A DNA stretch of 64,000 nt. Origin: Ahrensia sp. R2A130. GTDB lineage: Bacteria > Pseudomonadota > Alphaproteobacteria > Rhizobiales > Rhizobiaceae. The stretch is taken from NCBI RefSeq assembly GCF_000179775.1, contig NZ_AEEB01000017.1, positions 248,001-312,000 on the forward strand, written 5' to 3'. The notes under the pieces were generated by a model that searched no databases, was not told the DNA's origin, and saw only the letters and a program-made list of their open reading frames with translations. The translations under genes were made by a program, and so were the position numbers. Below, piece after piece: positions 42,186 through 53,694 of the stretch; positions within the stretch are counted from its first letter, which is position 1, and every line of letters begins with the position of its first letter.

Positions 42186-42201
42186 ACGGTTCGGTAACCG
42201 T
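42186..42201. promoter_or_regulatory. Inverted repeat in kdsD/outer-membrane-protein divergent spacer
   Basis: ACGGTTCGGTAACCGT has exact 6-bp arms (ACGGTT/AACCGT) around CGGT, lying 48 bp before the outer-membrane protein start. It could be an operator for either divergent gene; no regulator is adjacent. Confidence 0.35.
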
Positions 42202-42248
42202 GGCCTTACCCGTGTCACGACCCGTTTGCCGCAGCAAGAGACACACTT

Positions 42249-43769
42249 ATGACAAACCACATCCGCCACCTATTTTGCGGAACAGCACTTGTTGCGGGCT
42301 TGTGGACGGTATCGGCTTTTGCACAATCCGCGGGTACGCTCGATAACACGGTGCTGCGTGGTAACATTGATGGCGCAGCAACAACCGGTCAATTGGCAAC
42401 CGAAGATGCTTTTGCGGAGCCACTTTTCGATCCCAATGCCGAACAGCAGCTCAACGCATCGCGCGCGTCGGTTGAGCCACTTCAAAACGCTGATACTGCC
42501 GAAGTGCCGACGACGGGCCGTGCCCAGCCGGCAGGTAGAGTTGGAACTCTACAGGCAGACGGTAGCGTTACGCCCTTGGCCAACACGCGCGTTGACCCGA
42601 TAGAAGCCAACCGCTCGACCGCAGGTGCCGATCCCTACGCGCCACTCGGCATAAGGCGTGGCAGCTTCACGCTGTTTCCGGTGCTGACCCAATCGTTTGG
42701 TTATACGACAAATGCCAACGACACGCCTGAGGCCGACGCGGCTGGTTTCAGCCGCAGCCAAGCGGATCTGACCGCAATTTCCGACTGGAGCCGCCATCAG
42801 CTGACCATTCGTGGCACGGGCAGTTATCAAACGTTCTTCGATACTGAGGCCGACGACACGCCAACTCTGGAAGGTGACGTTGAACTGCGTCTGGACCACA
42901 GCCGCGCACTGACCGCGACTTACGGTGTAAGCGCCAATTGGACGACGGAATCGATCTCCAGCAATAATCTTTCAGGCGTCGCTGTCTCCGAAGAACCAGG
43001 GCTGCTGCAATACGGTGCGCGTGGCCAACTCGACTATCAACCAGGTGCGCTGGGCGTAACTTTGCGCGGCAGCGTGGACCGGCTTGAGGCTGAAGATGTT
43101 GCCTTGTCTGGTGGTGGAACGTTGGACCAAAGCGACCGTGACTTCATTTTGGCATTGGCAGCAATTCGCACCACGTGGACCGAAAGCGCTGTGCTTCAAC
43201 CCTATGCTGAAGTTGAAATTGGGCGGCGTGCCTTCGACAAAGAAGTGGATAGCAACGGTGAAAGGCGGACAGCCGACATTCTGGCACTGCGCGCCGGTGT
43301 AGCTTTCGACGGCGGTGAAAAGTGGACCGGCTCTGCGGAACTCGGCTACCGCATCGAACGGCTTGATGATCCACGTTTGGAAAACCTTGAGGGCTTTACC
43401 TTTGATGGCACTCTAAACTGGTCTCCACGCCGCTTTACGCAGGTGTCTGCTAATCTCCAAACGCAGGCCAATACATCAACTGTTGCGGGCGAATCCGGTT
43501 CATTGACATACGCTGGTACTTTGGGCGTCACGCAGGACTTGCGTGAAAACCTGTCAATCAATGCGCAAGCTGGACTGGCCTTTCAGGATTTCACAGGCTC
43601 GCAGGCTGATGAAACGACCTTGCAGGTCGCGGCTGGTACAGAATGGCGCCTGAACAGGAATGCAGCAATCTTCGGCACAGTTGACTACGAATTTACGAAT
43701 GATGGCACTGGACGTCGACAAAGCACCACTACGAGAACGGCGCTTATTGGTCTTCGCGTCCAGCGCTAG
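42249..43769 (+). CDS. Outer-membrane beta-barrel protein
   Basis: 506 residues. A signal peptide ([26 protein letters not shown]) is followed by a 120-residue low-complexity plug-like region rich in Asn/Ala/Thr ([22 protein letters not shown]). From about residue 145, alternating hydrophobic strands such as [44 protein letters not shown] and [15 protein letters not shown] form an even-numbered barrel. The last residues [14 protein letters not shown] are a terminal strand ending one residue short of the usual aromatic. It resembles the BBP2/DUF2320 group of alphaproteobacterial outer-membrane proteins of unknown role. It converges on galU with a 4-bp stop overlap. Confidence 0.8.
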   Translation: MTNHIRHLFCGTALVAGLWTVSAFAQSAGTLDNTVLRGNIDGAATTGQLATEDAFAEPLFDPNAEQQLNASRASVEPLQNADTAEVPTTGRAQPAGRVGTLQADGSVTPLANTRVDPIEANRSTAGADPYAPLGIRRGSFTLFPVLTQSFGYTTNANDTPEADAAGFSRSQADLTAISDWSRHQLTIRGTGSYQTFFDTEADDTPTLEGDVELRLDHSRALTATYGVSANWTTESISSNNLSGVAVSEEPGLLQYGARGQLDYQPGALGVTLRGSVDRLEAEDVALSGGGTLDQSDRDFILALAAIRTTWTESAVLQPYAEVEIGRRAFDKEVDSNGERRTADILALRAGVAFDGGEKWTGSAELGYRIERLDDPRLENLEGFTFDGTLNWSPRRFTQVSANLQTQANTSTVAGESGSLTYAGTLGVTQDLRENLSINAQAGLAFQDFTGSQADETTLQVAAGTEWRLNRNAAIFGTVDYEFTNDGTGRRQSTTTRTALIGLRVQR

Positions 43770-44650
43770 CCCATCAGTTTTGCGATAATTTCGCGAACTG
43801 CTGGTCCGGTATCATCACGTTGCAATGCAAATGACACATTGGCAGCGATAAAGCCTTCCTTCGACCCGCAATCATAAGTCTCGCCTGTGAAGATGTTGCC
43901 GAAGAAGTCCTGACTATCGGCCAGTCGCAGCATCGAGTCGGTCAACTGAATCTCTCCACCGGCACCGCGTTCCTGATTTTCCAACAGGTCGAAAATCTCC
44001 GGCTGCAGGATGTAACGACCGTTGATATAGAGGTTCGAAGGCGCGTCTTCTTTGGAGGGCTTTTCCACCATCCCATCAATGCGAAACCCGCCAGCGACGG
44101 TTTCACCTTGTTCTACGATGCCGTAGCTTGAAACCTCGTCAGGATGACATTCCTGAACGCCAATAACGTTGCCTCCAGACGTGCGATAGACGTTCATCAT
44201 CGACTCCATGCACTCGCGCCCGTCACGGCTTTTCATCACCATGTCGGGCAGCAACAGGGCGAAAGGCTCATCGCCCACAATATCGCGTGCACACCACACA
44301 GCATGGCCCAAACCGAGTGGTGCTTGCTGGCGGGTAAAGCTGGTTGCCCCGGCTTCCGGTTGGTGTGTTGCCAACACGTCCAGCATGTCTTGTTTTCCGC
44401 GATCAGCCAGCGTGTTTTGCAACTCCGGCTGGAGATCGAAGTGATCTTCTATCACGTGCTTGTTGCGCCCGGTGACGAATATGAAGTGCTCTATACCGGC
44501 GGCTTTTGCTTCGTTCACTGCATATTGAATGACCGGCATATCCACGACCGTCAGCATTTCCTTGGGCACCGATTTGGATGCGGGCAGAAACCTTGTGCCC
44601 AAACCTGCAACAGGAAAAACGGCCTTACGAACGGGACGAATGGCTGTCAT
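43766..44650 (-). CDS. galU: UTP-glucose-1-phosphate uridylyltransferase
   Basis: 294 residues from the ATG at 44650 ([27 protein letters not shown]). [18 protein letters not shown] is the nucleotide-binding signature, with [37 protein letters not shown] and PKVE-like [22 protein letters not shown]. It makes UDP-glucose for exopolysaccharide and envelope sugars. The frame continues to 44773 but its extra 41 residues are not conserved. It diverges from the lytic transglycosylase gene, whose start lies 225 bp away. Confidence 0.96.
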   Translation of the reverse strand: MTAIRPVRKAVFPVAGLGTRFLPASKSVPKEMLTVVDMPVIQYAVNEAKAAGIEHFIFVTGRNKHVIEDHFDLQPELQNTLADRGKQDMLDVLATHQPEAGATSFTRQQAPLGLGHAVWCARDIVGDEPFALLLPDMVMKSRDGRECMESMMNVYRTSGGNVIGVQECHPDEVSSYGIVEQGETVAGGFRIDGMVEKPSKEDAPSNLYINGRYILQPEIFDLLENQERGAGGEIQLTDSMLRLADSQDFFGNIFTGETYDCGSKEGFIAANVSFALQRDDTGPAVREIIAKLMG

Positions 44651-44874
44651 GGGAAAATTCCTTGCTGTGCAGGCGGTTTGCCGAAAATTTCCCACAAATG
44701 CGGGATGCAGAAGTTCCAACACGTTTAGAACGACTTGGTTGCCCTGCAGTTGCTGTCGGACGGATGCAGACACAATACTGCGCCATCATTGACCTTATGG
44801 TAAACGCATTGTTAACGGCTCTTCGATTCACTGCCGGGTACAACCAGTCTTTCCGCTTCGCCAAGAGATTTTTT

Positions 44875-46089
44875 ATGTCGCTTCTCATTCGTTCCGCAAT
44901 GGCCGTGATTTGCTGTATCGCTCTTCTCAGCACCACAACACCATCTTTCGCTTCTGCCAAATTTCGCAAGTGGATTGCTGAGTTTGAAAACGTTGCCGCC
45001 CGCAATGGTGTGAAGCGTTCAGTTTATCGCAAGGCGTTTAAAGGCATACGTTCGCCCGATCCCGAAGTGTTGGAACTGGCACGCTTCCAACCGGAGTTTC
45101 GCCAGAAGCTATGGATGTATTTTGACACCCGCGTGAACGAAGAAGGCATCGCTCGAGGCCTTCAAGAAAAGCAAAAATGGGCACCTTGGCTTTCCCGCAT
45201 CGAAAAGAAATATGGCGTCGATCGCGACATTCTGCTTGGCATCTGGTCTATGGAGACCGGCTTCGGTGAAGCCTTGAAGAAGGGCAGTGCCACGCGCAGC
45301 ATCGTGCGTTCATTGGCAACACTGGCCTATCAGGACCGCCGCCGTCGCAAGTTTGCGCGTAGCCAATTGATCGCTGCGATGAAGATTGTGCAGGCAGGCC
45401 ACGTGTCGGTAGAGGGTCTTCAAGGTTCTTGGGCAGGCGCGATGGGCCACACCCAATTCATCCCGACCTCTTACCGCGCCTATGGGCAGGATATGGACGG
45501 CGACGGCCGCAAGAACATCTGGACATCGGTGCCCGATGCGCTCGCAACAGCTGCCCAGCTTCTGCGCAAGAACGGTTGGCGCACGGGCGAAACCTGGGGC
45601 TACGAAGTTGAGAACGCTGGGCGTGCTTATACCCAGCGCAACCGTTCAAAAAGCATTGGTCAGTGGGCAAAGCTAGGTGTGCGTCGTGTCGCCGGTCGCA
45701 AGTGGCGCAACACGAAACAGCGGGCAGTGCTTAAATTTCCTGCAGGCAAAAACGGCCCTGCATTTTTGATGACCAAGAACTTCTTCGTTATCAAACGCTA
45801 CAACAACTCAGATAAATACGCGCTTGCCGTTGGCCATTTGGCGGACCGGTTCGGTGGTTCCGGCGACTTCATCAACCCTGTGCCACGACCATTCCCCAAA
45901 CTGTCATTCGATCAGCGTGTTGAGGTTCAGCAGCGTCTGGCACGTATGGGGTTGTATAAGAGCGATATCGATGGGAAAATCGGTAGCGGAACACGTGCCG
46001 CTATTCGCAAGGCGCAAATCCAAATGAAGCTCAACCCTACTGGCTTTGTTTCGCCTGATTTCTTGAGAAGACTGCGCAGAGTTAGCTGA
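44875..46089 (+). CDS. Lytic murein transglycosylase (MltB-type) with peptidoglycan-binding domain
   Basis: 404 residues with a signal peptide (MSLLIRSAMAVICCIALLSTTTPSFA). The catalytic Glu is in GIWSMETGFGEALKKGSATRS and the family motifs are GSWAGAMGHTQFIPTSYRAYG and DMDGDGRKNIWTSVPDALATAA. The C-terminal 70 residues (FDQRVEVQQRLARMGLYKSDIDGKIGSGTR) form a peptidoglycan-binding type 1 domain. It cleaves glycan strands to 1,6-anhydroMurNAc in the periplasm. I chose the ATG at 44875 because a clean signal peptide starts there; the frame runs back to 44578 over the galU promoter. Confidence 0.93.
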   Translation: MSLLIRSAMAVICCIALLSTTTPSFASAKFRKWIAEFENVAARNGVKRSVYRKAFKGIRSPDPEVLELARFQPEFRQKLWMYFDTRVNEEGIARGLQEKQKWAPWLSRIEKKYGVDRDILLGIWSMETGFGEALKKGSATRSIVRSLATLAYQDRRRRKFARSQLIAAMKIVQAGHVSVEGLQGSWAGAMGHTQFIPTSYRAYGQDMDGDGRKNIWTSVPDALATAAQLLRKNGWRTGETWGYEVENAGRAYTQRNRSKSIGQWAKLGVRRVAGRKWRNTKQRAVLKFPAGKNGPAFLMTKNFFVIKRYNNSDKYALAVGHLADRFGGSGDFINPVPRPFPKLSFDQRVEVQQRLARMGLYKSDIDGKIGSGTRAAIRKAQIQMKLNPTGFVSPDFLRRLRRVS

Positions 46090-46137
46090 TAGCTTCATCC
46101 GTCGGGTGGGGCTGCCTATCAACGGAGATGCCATATC

Positions 46138-47412
46138 GTGACCCGTTCTTTACGCCTATTTGGCGCAGCTATCGTGTTCGTCGTTGCTTTCGCGGTTGGC
46201 CTACCTCAAAAAGTTGGAAACAGCTTCAGCTTCGGTGTTTCAGCTGTTGAAGCCCAAGAGAAACGCAAGCGCAAAAGCCTTTTTTCCGTTTTATTCGGTC
46301 GTCGTGATGCTCGCAAGAAGCGCGTGAAGAAGCGTGTGCGTGCGCAGCCCCGCAAAACGCAACGCACCAAGAAACGCAGAACCACCACACGTAAGAAAAG
46401 AACCACGCGAAGCGCTAGTGTAACAAAACGTGCCGCTGCTGTTGCTGCGGTGGAAAAGTCCGAAGATGCCAAGGTTGTTCTGGTTATCGGCGACTTTTTC
46501 TCCGGCGGCCTCGCAGACGGTCTGGTCAAGGCCTACGCTACCGTTCCCGGCGTCACGGTTGTAGATCGCAGCAACGGCTTGTCGGGCCTCGTTCGCGACG
46601 ATGTGACGGACTGGGCCGCAACCCTGCCTGGCATCGTGGAAGAGATGAAGCCTGATTATATCGTCACAATGTTAGGCTCCAATGACCGCCAGCAAATGCG
46701 CGTTGCTGGTAAACGTGAAGACACGAGGAGCCTTCCGTGGGATGCGGAATACGGAGCGCGCGTGGCTTCTCTTGCTGCTGCAATGAAGGCGACCAATTTA
46801 CCCTACACGTGGGTGGGCTTGCCGCCGGTACGTTTCAAATCGGTCAACAAGGATTGGCTCTATTTCAACGGTGTTTATTCGAAAGTGGTTCAAGGACCCG
46901 CCGGTCAATTTGTCGATGTTTGGGATGGTTTTTCCGATGCCGAAGGCAACTACACCCGTTCTGGGCCGGACGTGAGCGGTCAGATCGTTTTGCTGCGGTC
47001 CAAAGACGGTATCAATTTAACGAGGGCCGGTAAGGAGCGTCTGGCATTCTACGTGCAGGACGATATTCTCAAACGGCTCGGCGAAGGGGCTGGTGGTGCA
47101 CTTGCCGGTGCCGATCCTTCGCTCCTTTTGGAGGGAGGCGTAGTCTCGCCCTCCGCGCCGACTTACGATCCTGTAAATACCGGCCGTACTATCGTTATGG
47201 GATTGGATGATCCGCAGGTGGATGGTGCCAATGCTCTTGCCGGAGCAGAAGCTTTACAACCGTCTTCTTCTGCATTGCCCAAAGAGGCTGGCATTGTTGT
47301 AACGCCTGTTTCTGCCAGTGCTAATCGGACGGGCAGAGTTGATGATGCAGCATGGCCGCCAGCGGAAATTACCCCCACTGCTCCCGCCGCAGTTGCTCAG
47401 AGCGGCAGTTGA
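46138..47412 (+). CDS. DUF459 SGNH-hydrolase-fold protein with a highly basic leader region
   Basis: 424 residues from a GTG start preceded by ACGGAGATG. A signal-like helix (RSLRLFGAAIVFVVAFAVGLP) is followed at residues 40-100 by an extreme Lys/Arg-rich region (KRKRKSLFS, RKKRVKKRVRAQPRKTQ, KKRRTTTRKKRTTR). The SGNH domain begins near residue 115 with VVLVIGDFFSGGLADGLVKA (block I, with GDF in place of GDS, as I recall for DUF459) and has block III MLGSNDRQQ. The family is putatively an acyl-hydrolase or transferase acting on envelope polysaccharide. The C-terminal 100 residues are low-complexity Ala/Pro. It follows the transglycosylase by 48 bp. Confidence 0.8.
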   Translation: MTRSLRLFGAAIVFVVAFAVGLPQKVGNSFSFGVSAVEAQEKRKRKSLFSVLFGRRDARKKRVKKRVRAQPRKTQRTKKRRTTTRKKRTTRSASVTKRAAAVAAVEKSEDAKVVLVIGDFFSGGLADGLVKAYATVPGVTVVDRSNGLSGLVRDDVTDWAATLPGIVEEMKPDYIVTMLGSNDRQQMRVAGKREDTRSLPWDAEYGARVASLAAAMKATNLPYTWVGLPPVRFKSVNKDWLYFNGVYSKVVQGPAGQFVDVWDGFSDAEGNYTRSGPDVSGQIVLLRSKDGINLTRAGKERLAFYVQDDILKRLGEGAGGALAGADPSLLLEGGVVSPSAPTYDPVNTGRTIVMGLDDPQVDGANALAGAEALQPSSSALPKEAGIVVTPVSASANRTGRVDDAAWPPAEITPTAPAAVAQSGS

Positions 47413-47430
47413 TACCTGTGCTGGAAACAA

Positions 47431-47459
47431 AAAAGGCCAGAGCAAAGCTCCGGCCTTTT
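47431..47459. terminator. Bidirectional terminator between DUF459 and gltD
   Basis: AAAAGGCCAGAGC (47431-47443) pairs with GCTCCGGCCTTTT (47447-47459), with a single mismatch near the centre, around AAA. The A/T flanks give a U-run in either direction, fitting the convergent genes on both sides. Confidence 0.85.
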
Positions 47460-47478
47460 GGCAGTCTATCCGATCAGA

Positions 47479-48912
47479 TTAACGCGGAAGCATGGTAGCG
47501 CCCATCAAAGCCTCATCTACTGAACGTGCGCATTGGCGGCCTTCGCGGATTGCCCACACCACCAAAGATTGACCACGGCGCATATCGCCCGCTGTCCAAA
47601 CTTTGTCATGGGTCGTCTTATAGCTCACGGTATCGGCCTTGACGTTATCGCGCTGGTCACGCTCGACACCGAGGTTTTCCAACATGCCGTCGGTCACCGG
47701 GGACACGAAACCCATGGCCAGCAACACAAGATCCGCCTTTATAACGAATTCAGTGCCTTTAATCGGTTGGAACTTCTCGTCGACCTCAATGCAATGCAAC
47801 TTGGTCACTTGTCCGTCTTCGCCTTCGAACCGTTCGGTCATAACGGAGAACGAACGCTCCGCGCCTTCTTCCTGCGAAGAAGACGTTCTCATTTTCAAAG
47901 GCCAATTGGGCCACGTTAGAAGCTTGTTTTCCTTCTCCGGCGGCTGCGGCATAATTTCCAGCTGCGTCACCGAGAGAGCACCCTGACGGATCGATGTGCC
48001 GATGCAGTCCGAACCAGTATCGCCGCCGCCAATAACCACGACATGCTTTTGACCGGCTAGGATCGGCTCCACATTGTCGTTCTGTTCGCTGCCCACACGA
48101 CGGTTCTGCTGCGGCAGGAAATTCATGGCGTAGTGGATGCCGTTGAGATCACGCCCGTCGATGGGCAGATCGCGCGGCTTTTCAGCACCGCCCGACAGAA
48201 CAACCGCATCATGCTGATCGACGATTTCGCTGATCTGCATATCTTCGCCCACATGCACACCGGTGTGCAACGTCACGCCCTCCGCTTCCATCTGCTCGGC
48301 GCGGCGGTCGATATGGTGCTTTTCCATTTTGAAGTCGGGGATGCCGTAGCGCATCAGACCACCGATCTTGCGGTTCTTCTCATAAAGATGAACGTCATGA
48401 CCGGCTCGCGCCAACTGCTGGGCCGCTGCCATACCGGCAGGGCCGGAGCCGACAACAGCGACGGATTTTCCGGTTTTCACCAGATTGATCTGCGGTGTCA
48501 CCCAGCCGTTTTCCCACGCCTTGTCGACGATGGCGCATTCGATGCTTTTGATCGTAACGGGCGAGTCCACCATGTTCAACGTGCAAGACGCCTCGCATGG
48601 GGCAGGGCAGATACGGCCCGTGAACTCCGGGAAATTATTGGTGGAGTGCAGGTTCTTTGACGCCTGTTCCCATTCGCCGCGATAGACGAGATCGTTCCAG
48701 TCCGGGATCTGGTTGTTCACCGGGCAACCCTTCTGGCCCTTCACATCGTGGCAGAACGGGATGCCGCAATCCATGCAGCGGCTTGCCTGTTCGCGCAGGT
48801 TCGATTCCGGCAGCGGAACCATGAACTCATTATAGTTGCGAATACGCGCCGAAGCCGGCCGATATTTCGGCGCCTGACGATCGATTTCGAGAAAACCTGT
48901 AACTTTACCCAT
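47479..48912 (-). CDS. gltD: Glutamate synthase [NADPH] small subunit
   Basis: 477 residues. The N-terminal iron-sulfur binding Cys set is seen in [18 protein letters not shown] and CPAPCEASC. The FAD site is [28 protein letters not shown] and the NADPH site is [22 protein letters not shown]; the ending [32 protein letters not shown] is standard. It passes electrons from NADPH to the large subunit for glutamate synthesis from glutamine plus 2-oxoglutarate. It follows gltB with a 69-bp gap and is transcribed with it. Confidence 0.97.
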   Translation of the reverse strand: MGKVTGFLEIDRQAPKYRPASARIRNYNEFMVPLPESNLREQASRCMDCGIPFCHDVKGQKGCPVNNQIPDWNDLVYRGEWEQASKNLHSTNNFPEFTGRICPAPCEASCTLNMVDSPVTIKSIECAIVDKAWENGWVTPQINLVKTGKSVAVVGSGPAGMAAAQQLARAGHDVHLYEKNRKIGGLMRYGIPDFKMEKHHIDRRAEQMEAEGVTLHTGVHVGEDMQISEIVDQHDAVVLSGGAEKPRDLPIDGRDLNGIHYAMNFLPQQNRRVGSEQNDNVEPILAGQKHVVVIGGGDTGSDCIGTSIRQGALSVTQLEIMPQPPEKENKLLTWPNWPLKMRTSSSQEEGAERSFSVMTERFEGEDGQVTKLHCIEVDEKFQPIKGTEFVIKADLVLLAMGFVSPVTDGMLENLGVERDQRDNVKADTVSYKTTHDKVWTAGDMRRGQSLVVWAIREGRQCARSVDEALMGATMLPR

Positions 48913-48968
48913 ATCAATTCACCCTTCGGCCAGCGTTCGAGGCGGCCCGTTGGTTTTGTATTTCTGAC

Positions 48969-48999
48969 TCAGCAGCCACACCTATTCAGCAGCCACACC
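48969..48999. repeat. Short tandem duplication at the gltB stop codon
   Basis: TCAGCAGCCACACC occurs at 48969-48982 and again at 48986-48999 (14 bp, period 17). On the coding strand it reads GGTGTGGCTGCTGA twice and spans the gltB stop (48982-48984). The second copy lies just past the stop. Confidence 0.85.
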
Positions 49000-51900
49000 G
49001 GCAGCCATCTGCGCTTCTTCGATTTCGCGAAGGGCGCGGCGGTATTCGGTTGGCATGACCTTCACGAATTTGGAGCGATAATCGTCCCAGTTATCGAGGA
49101 TGTCGGCCGCGCGCTGCGAGTTGGTGTAGCGCTTGTGATTTTCGATCAGCTGGCGAAGCCGCTCATCATCGTAGCGTGTCATGTCTGACGACACGTCCAC
49201 ACGACCGTGGTGCTCGATATCGCCGCCATGATTGTGCTCGGACTCCATCAGATCGTCCTCTTCCGGCACCGGCTCCAACTCGACCATGGCGAGGTTGCAG
49301 CGGTTGGCGAAGTCGCCGTCCTCGTCCAGCACATAGGCGATGCCGCCCGACATGCCAGCGGCGAAGTTGCGACCTGTGTAACCGAGAACGGCGACGACGC
49401 CGCCGGTCATATATTCGCAACCGTGGTCGCCCACGCCTTCGACAACGGCGACTGCGCCGGAGTTGCGAACGGCGAAGCGCTCGCCTGCGACGCCGGACAA
49501 GTAGCACTCACCATCGATAGCACCGTAAAGCACGGTGTTGCCAGCGATGATGCTTTCGCTCGGTGTAATCTGCTTGGCCGCTGCTGGCGGATAGACGATC
49601 AGCTTGCCGCCCGACAGGCCTTTGCCGACATAGTCGTTGGCTTCGCCTTCCACTTCCAGCGTCACGCCGCGCGCAACCCAGGCACCGAAGGCCTGGCCGG
49701 TGGTGCCATTGAACTTGAAGTGGATCGTGTCGTCCGGCAGCCCTTTGTGGCCGTATTTACGAGCGACTTCGCCCGACAACATGGCACCAGCGGAGCGGTT
49801 GTAGTTGAAGATTTCCAACTCGTGCTGCACCGGCGTGCCATCGTCGAGCGCGGGTTTGGCGAGTTCCACCAATTTGCGGTCGAGAATATCGTCGATGTGG
49901 TGGGTCTGCGTCTCGCAGTTGTAGCGCGGAACGTCGTCGCCCATGCCGGGATCGGCAAAGAGCAGCGAGAAATCTAGCCCCTTGGCCTTCCAGTGATCGA
50001 CGGCCTTGTCGCGGTCGAGAACGTCCAGCTGGCCGACCATTTCGTCGATGGTGGCGAAGCCCAGTTCCGCCATCAACTCGCGCACTTCTTCGGCAACGAA
50101 GAAGAAGTAATTGATGACGTGCTCCGGCTGGCCGGTGAAGCGCTTGCGAAGAACAGGGTCTTGCGTAGCAACGCCAACGGGGCAGGTGTTGAGGTGACAT
50201 TTCCGCATCATGATGCAGCCGGAAGCGACCAGCGGTGCGGTGGCAAAACCGAACTCGTCCGCGCCCAGCAGCGCGCCGACGACAACGTCGCGACCTGTGC
50301 GAAGACCACCATCGACCTGAACGGCGATGCGCGAGCGCAGCTTGTTCTTCATCAAGGTCTGATGGGTTTCGGCGAGGCCCATTTCCCAAGGGGAACCGGC
50401 ATGTTTGATCGACGTCAGCGGCGAAGCGCCGGTGCCGCCTTCCATGCCGGAAATCGTGACGTGGTCTGCGCGTGCTTTGGCAACGCCTGCGGCAACGGTT
50501 CCGACACCGACTTCCGACACCAGTTTCACCGAAATATCGGCTTTGTAATTTACGTTTTTCAAATCGTAGATCAGCTGCGCCAAGTCTTCGATGGAATAGA
50601 TATCGTGGTGCGGCGGTGGCGAGATGAGGCCGACGCCTTGAGTGGAATGGCGTACCTTGGCGATCACGGCATCGACCTTATGGCCGGGCAGTTGGCCGCC
50701 TTCGCCGGGCTTTGCACCCTGCGCCATTTTGATCTGGATCATGTCGGCGTTGACGAGATATTCCGTCGTCACACCGAATCGACCCGAGGCCACTTGTTTG
50801 ATGGCGGAACGTTTGGAATCGCCGTTGGCCATGGGTGTGAAACGTTCGACTTCTTCGCCACCTTCGCCCGTGTTGGAACGACCGCCGATGCGGTTCATTG
50901 CAATCGCCATGTTCTCGTGGGCTTCGCCCGAGATTGAACCGTAGGACATGGCGCCTGTAGAGAAGCGCTTCACGATGTCCGACGCACTTTCCACCTGATC
51001 GATGGTGATCGGCTTACGGCCCGTCTCATCAGCCGGGCGTAGGCGAAACAGGCCGCGGATCGTCAGCAAGCGCTCCTGTTGATCGTTGATGCTTTTTGCG
51101 TAAGCGCGGTATTTGTCCTGCGCGTCCTGCGACTGCGGGTCTTCGGACCGCACGGCGTGCTGCAGGTTCGTCACCTCGTCCGACGTCCAGGCGTGGACTT
51201 CGCCGCGCTGGCGCAGGGCGTAATCGCCACCCACGTCCAGCGCGTGGCGCAGCACTTCGACATTGCCGTAGGCTGCGCGATGACGTTCGAAGGTTTCCTT
51301 GGCGATGGCGTCGAGGCCGATGCCTTCGATTTGCGTTGCCGTGCCGGTGAAGAACTCTTCCACGAAGTCTGTGGACAGGCCGATGGCATCGAAAATCTGC
51401 GCGCCGCAATAGGATTGGTAGGTCGAAATGCCCATTTTCGACATGACTTTGAGCAAGCCCTTGTCGATGGATTTGATATAGCGCGTCACCACCTCGTTGT
51501 GGTCGACCTCCGGCGGGAACATGCCGTCGGAGTGCATTTGTGCCAGTGTTTCGAAGGCGAGATACGGGTTGATCGCTTCCGCACCGTAACCGGCCAGCAC
51601 GGCGAAGTGATGCACTTCGCGCGGCTCGGCTGATTCCACCACAAGACCAACGGATGTCCGCAAGCCCTTGCGGATGAGGTGGTGATGAACGGCAGCGGTA
51701 GCCAGCAGGGCAGGGGCCGCGATGCGGTCTGCGCCGAACTGCCGGTCCGACAGGATGATGATGTTGTCACCGGCACGGACAACGCGCTCGGCCTTGTCGC
51801 ACAAGCGCTCGAGGCAGGCGCGCAGGCCTTCCTCACCGCGCGATGCGGCGTAGGTCATGTCCAACACGCGGGAAACGAACTGGTTGTCGCCGATGTCCGA

Positions 51901-53694
51901 GATGTCACGAATTTTCAGCAGGTCGGAGTTGCGAAGGATGGGCTGGCGCACTTCGAGGCGCTTCTCGGCTTCATCACCCTTCTGCGAAAACAGGTTCGGG
52001 CGCGGACCGATGAAGGAGACGAGGCTCATCACCGATTCTTCGCGGATCGGATCGATGGGCGGGTTCGTCACCTGCGCGAAGTTCTGCTTGAAATAATTGT
52101 AGAGCAGCTTGCCCTTGTTCGACATGGCAGCAATCGGCGTGTCCGTGCCCATAGAGCCGAGCGCTTCCTGCCCGGTCATCGCCATGGGCGCGAGCAGAAC
52201 TTTCACGTCTTCTTGAGTGTAGCCGAAAGCCTGCTGGCCATCGAGCAGCGCTTCGCCGGTGATGCGGCGCGGGCTTTCGCGGTTGCCCTTCATGTCTTCC
52301 AGCACGATCTGCGTTTCAGAAAGCCACTTGCTGTAGGGCTTGTCGTTGGCGAGCTGCTCTTTGATCTCCGCGTCGGAGATGATCTTACCTTCTTCAAGGT
52401 CGATCAGCAGCATCTTGCCCGGCTGCAAACGCCACTTGGTGACGACTTGCGCTTCATCGAAGGGCAGGGTGCCAGCTTCGGAAGCAAGAACCACAGTATC
52501 GTCATCAAGCACGAAATAGCGGGCAGGGCGCAAGCCGTTACGGTCCAGCGTCGCGCCGATTTGGCGACCATCGGTAAAGGCTACGGCAGCGGGGCCGTCC
52601 CACGGCTCCATCAGCGCTGCGTGATATTCGTAAAACGCCTTGCGGTCGGCATCCATCAACGGGTTGCCGGCCCATGCTTCGGGGATCAGCATCATCATGG
52701 CGTGGGCCAGCGGGTAACCGCCCTGCACCAGCAGTTCGAGCGCGTTATCGAAGCAGGCCGTGTCCGACTGGCCTTCGTAGGAAATCGGCCACAGCTTGGC
52801 GATGTCATCACCGAATTCCGGCGAGGACAGCGTGGCCTGTCGTGCGGCCATCCAGTTCACGTTGCCGCGCTTGGTGTTGATCTCACCGTTATGCGCGACG
52901 AGGCGGTAGGGGTGGGCCAGTTTCCACGATGGGAACGTGTTGGTGGAAAAGCGCTGGTGAACCATCGCGACGGCGGAGATGAAACGCTCGTCGGCCAGAT
53001 CGAGATAATATTTGCCCAGCTGGTCGGCCAGCAACATGCCTTTATAGACGATGGTGCGGGACGACATGGAAACGGGATAGATATCGTCGCGGCGGCTCAA
53101 CTCGTCGATGAGCGCGTTGGAGATCACGCGGCGTCCGACATAAAGCGCGCGTTCGAATTCATCGCCCGCTTCGTGAGTGCCTTTCTCAAAGAACACCTGC
53201 CAGCTCGATGGCTCGGACGCCTGAATTTCGGGGTCCTGGCTGAGGCTGGAATTATCCACCGGTACAGCGCGCCAGCCGATAACGGGAATGCCTTCTTCTT
53301 CGGCGGCTTCGTCGATCACTTTGCGGGCGCGGGCGAGATCGTCTTCGTCTTGCGGCAGGAAGAAGAAGCCAACGCCGTAGTCGCCAGCGTCCGGCAGGCG
53401 GAAATCTGTTTCGGATGCGAGGAAGTCGTGTGGGATCTGGACCAGCATACCAGCACCATCGCCCATCAACGGGTCGGCACCTGTTGCGCCACGATGCTCG
53501 AGGTTTTCGAGAATCTTGATGCCGTCCTGCACGATCTTGTGGGTCTTCGCGCCCTTCATGGAGGCGATGAAACCGAGGCCACAGGCATCGTGTTCGTTAC
53601 GGGGGTCGTAGAGACCGTGTTTTTCAGCGCGGTTCTTCACCGGTACGGCGGTGCTGGCAGAAAGGCCGTCGAAAATCGTGTGCGTCTTGGTCAT
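48982..53694 (-). CDS. gltB: Glutamate synthase [NADPH] large subunit
   Basis: About 1570 residues from the ATG at 53694 ([20 protein letters not shown]). After a propeptide comes the nucleophile Cys38 in [13 protein letters not shown] (class II glutamine amidotransferase). The FMN-binding synthase domain is seen in [27 protein letters not shown] and [16 protein letters not shown] blocks, with the 3Fe-4S cluster in [21 protein letters not shown], and the C-terminal GXGXG barrel in [17 protein letters not shown]. It makes two glutamates from glutamine and 2-oxoglutarate with electrons from GltD. An in-frame ATG at 53742 adds 16 unconserved residues and is not preferred. A short tandem duplication sits at its stop. 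Confidence 0.97.
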   Translation of the reverse strand: MTKTHTIFDGLSASTAVPVKNRAEKHGLYDPRNEHDACGLGFIASMKGAKTHKIVQDGIKILENLEHRGATGADPLMGDGAGMLVQIPHDFLASETDFRLPDAGDYGVGFFFLPQDEDDLARARKVIDEAAEEEGIPVIGWRAVPVDNSSLSQDPEIQASEPSSWQVFFEKGTHEAGDEFERALYVGRRVISNALIDELSRRDDIYPVSMSSRTIVYKGMLLADQLGKYYLDLADERFISAVAMVHQRFSTNTFPSWKLAHPYRLVAHNGEINTKRGNVNWMAARQATLSSPEFGDDIAKLWPISYEGQSDTACFDNALELLVQGGYPLAHAMMMLIPEAWAGNPLMDADRKAFYEYHAALMEPWDGPAAVAFTDGRQIGATLDRNGLRPARYFVLDDDTVVLASEAGTLPFDEAQVVTKWRLQPGKMLLIDLEEGKIISDAEIKEQLANDKPYSKWLSETQIVLEDMKGNRESPRRITGEALLDGQQAFGYTQEDVKVLLAPMAMTGQEALGSMGTDTPIAAMSNKGKLLYNYFKQNFAQVTNPPIDPIREESVMSLVSFIGPRPNLFSQKGDEAEKRLEVRQPILRNSDLLKIRDISDIGDNQFVSRVLDMTYAASRGEEGLRACLERLCDKAERVVRAGDNIIILSDRQFGADRIAAPALLATAAVHHHLIRKGLRTSVGLVVESAEPREVHHFAVLAGYGAEAINPYLAFETLAQMHSDGMFPPEVDHNEVVTRYIKSIDKGLLKVMSKMGISTYQSYCGAQIFDAIGLSTDFVEEFFTGTATQIEGIGLDAIAKETFERHRAAYGNVEVLRHALDVGGDYALRQRGEVHAWTSDEVTNLQHAVRSEDPQSQDAQDKYRAYAKSINDQQERLLTIRGLFRLRPADETGRKPITIDQVESASDIVKRFSTGAMSYGSISGEAHENMAIAMNRIGGRSNTGEGGEEVERFTPMANGDSKRSAIKQVASGRFGVTTEYLVNADMIQIKMAQGAKPGEGGQLPGHKVDAVIAKVRHSTQGVGLISPPPHHDIYSIEDLAQLIYDLKNVNYKADISVKLVSEVGVGTVAAGVAKARADHVTISGMEGGTGASPLTSIKHAGSPWEMGLAETHQTLMKNKLRSRIAVQVDGGLRTGRDVVVGALLGADEFGFATAPLVASGCIMMRKCHLNTCPVGVATQDPVLRKRFTGQPEHVINYFFFVAEEVRELMAELGFATIDEMVGQLDVLDRDKAVDHWKAKGLDFSLLFADPGMGDDVPRYNCETQTHHIDDILDRKLVELAKPALDDGTPVQHELEIFNYNRSAGAMLSGEVARKYGHKGLPDDTIHFKFNGTTGQAFGAWVARGVTLEVEGEANDYVGKGLSGGKLIVYPPAAAKQITPSESIIAGNTVLYGAIDGECYLSGVAGERFAVRNSGAVAVVEGVGDHGCEYMTGGVVAVLGYTGRNFAAGMSGGIAYVLDEDGDFANRCNLAMVELEPVPEEDDLMESEHNHGGDIEHHGRVDVSSDMTRYDDERLRQLIENHKRYTNSQRAADILDNWDDYRSKFVKVMPTEYRRALREIEEAQMAAGVAAE

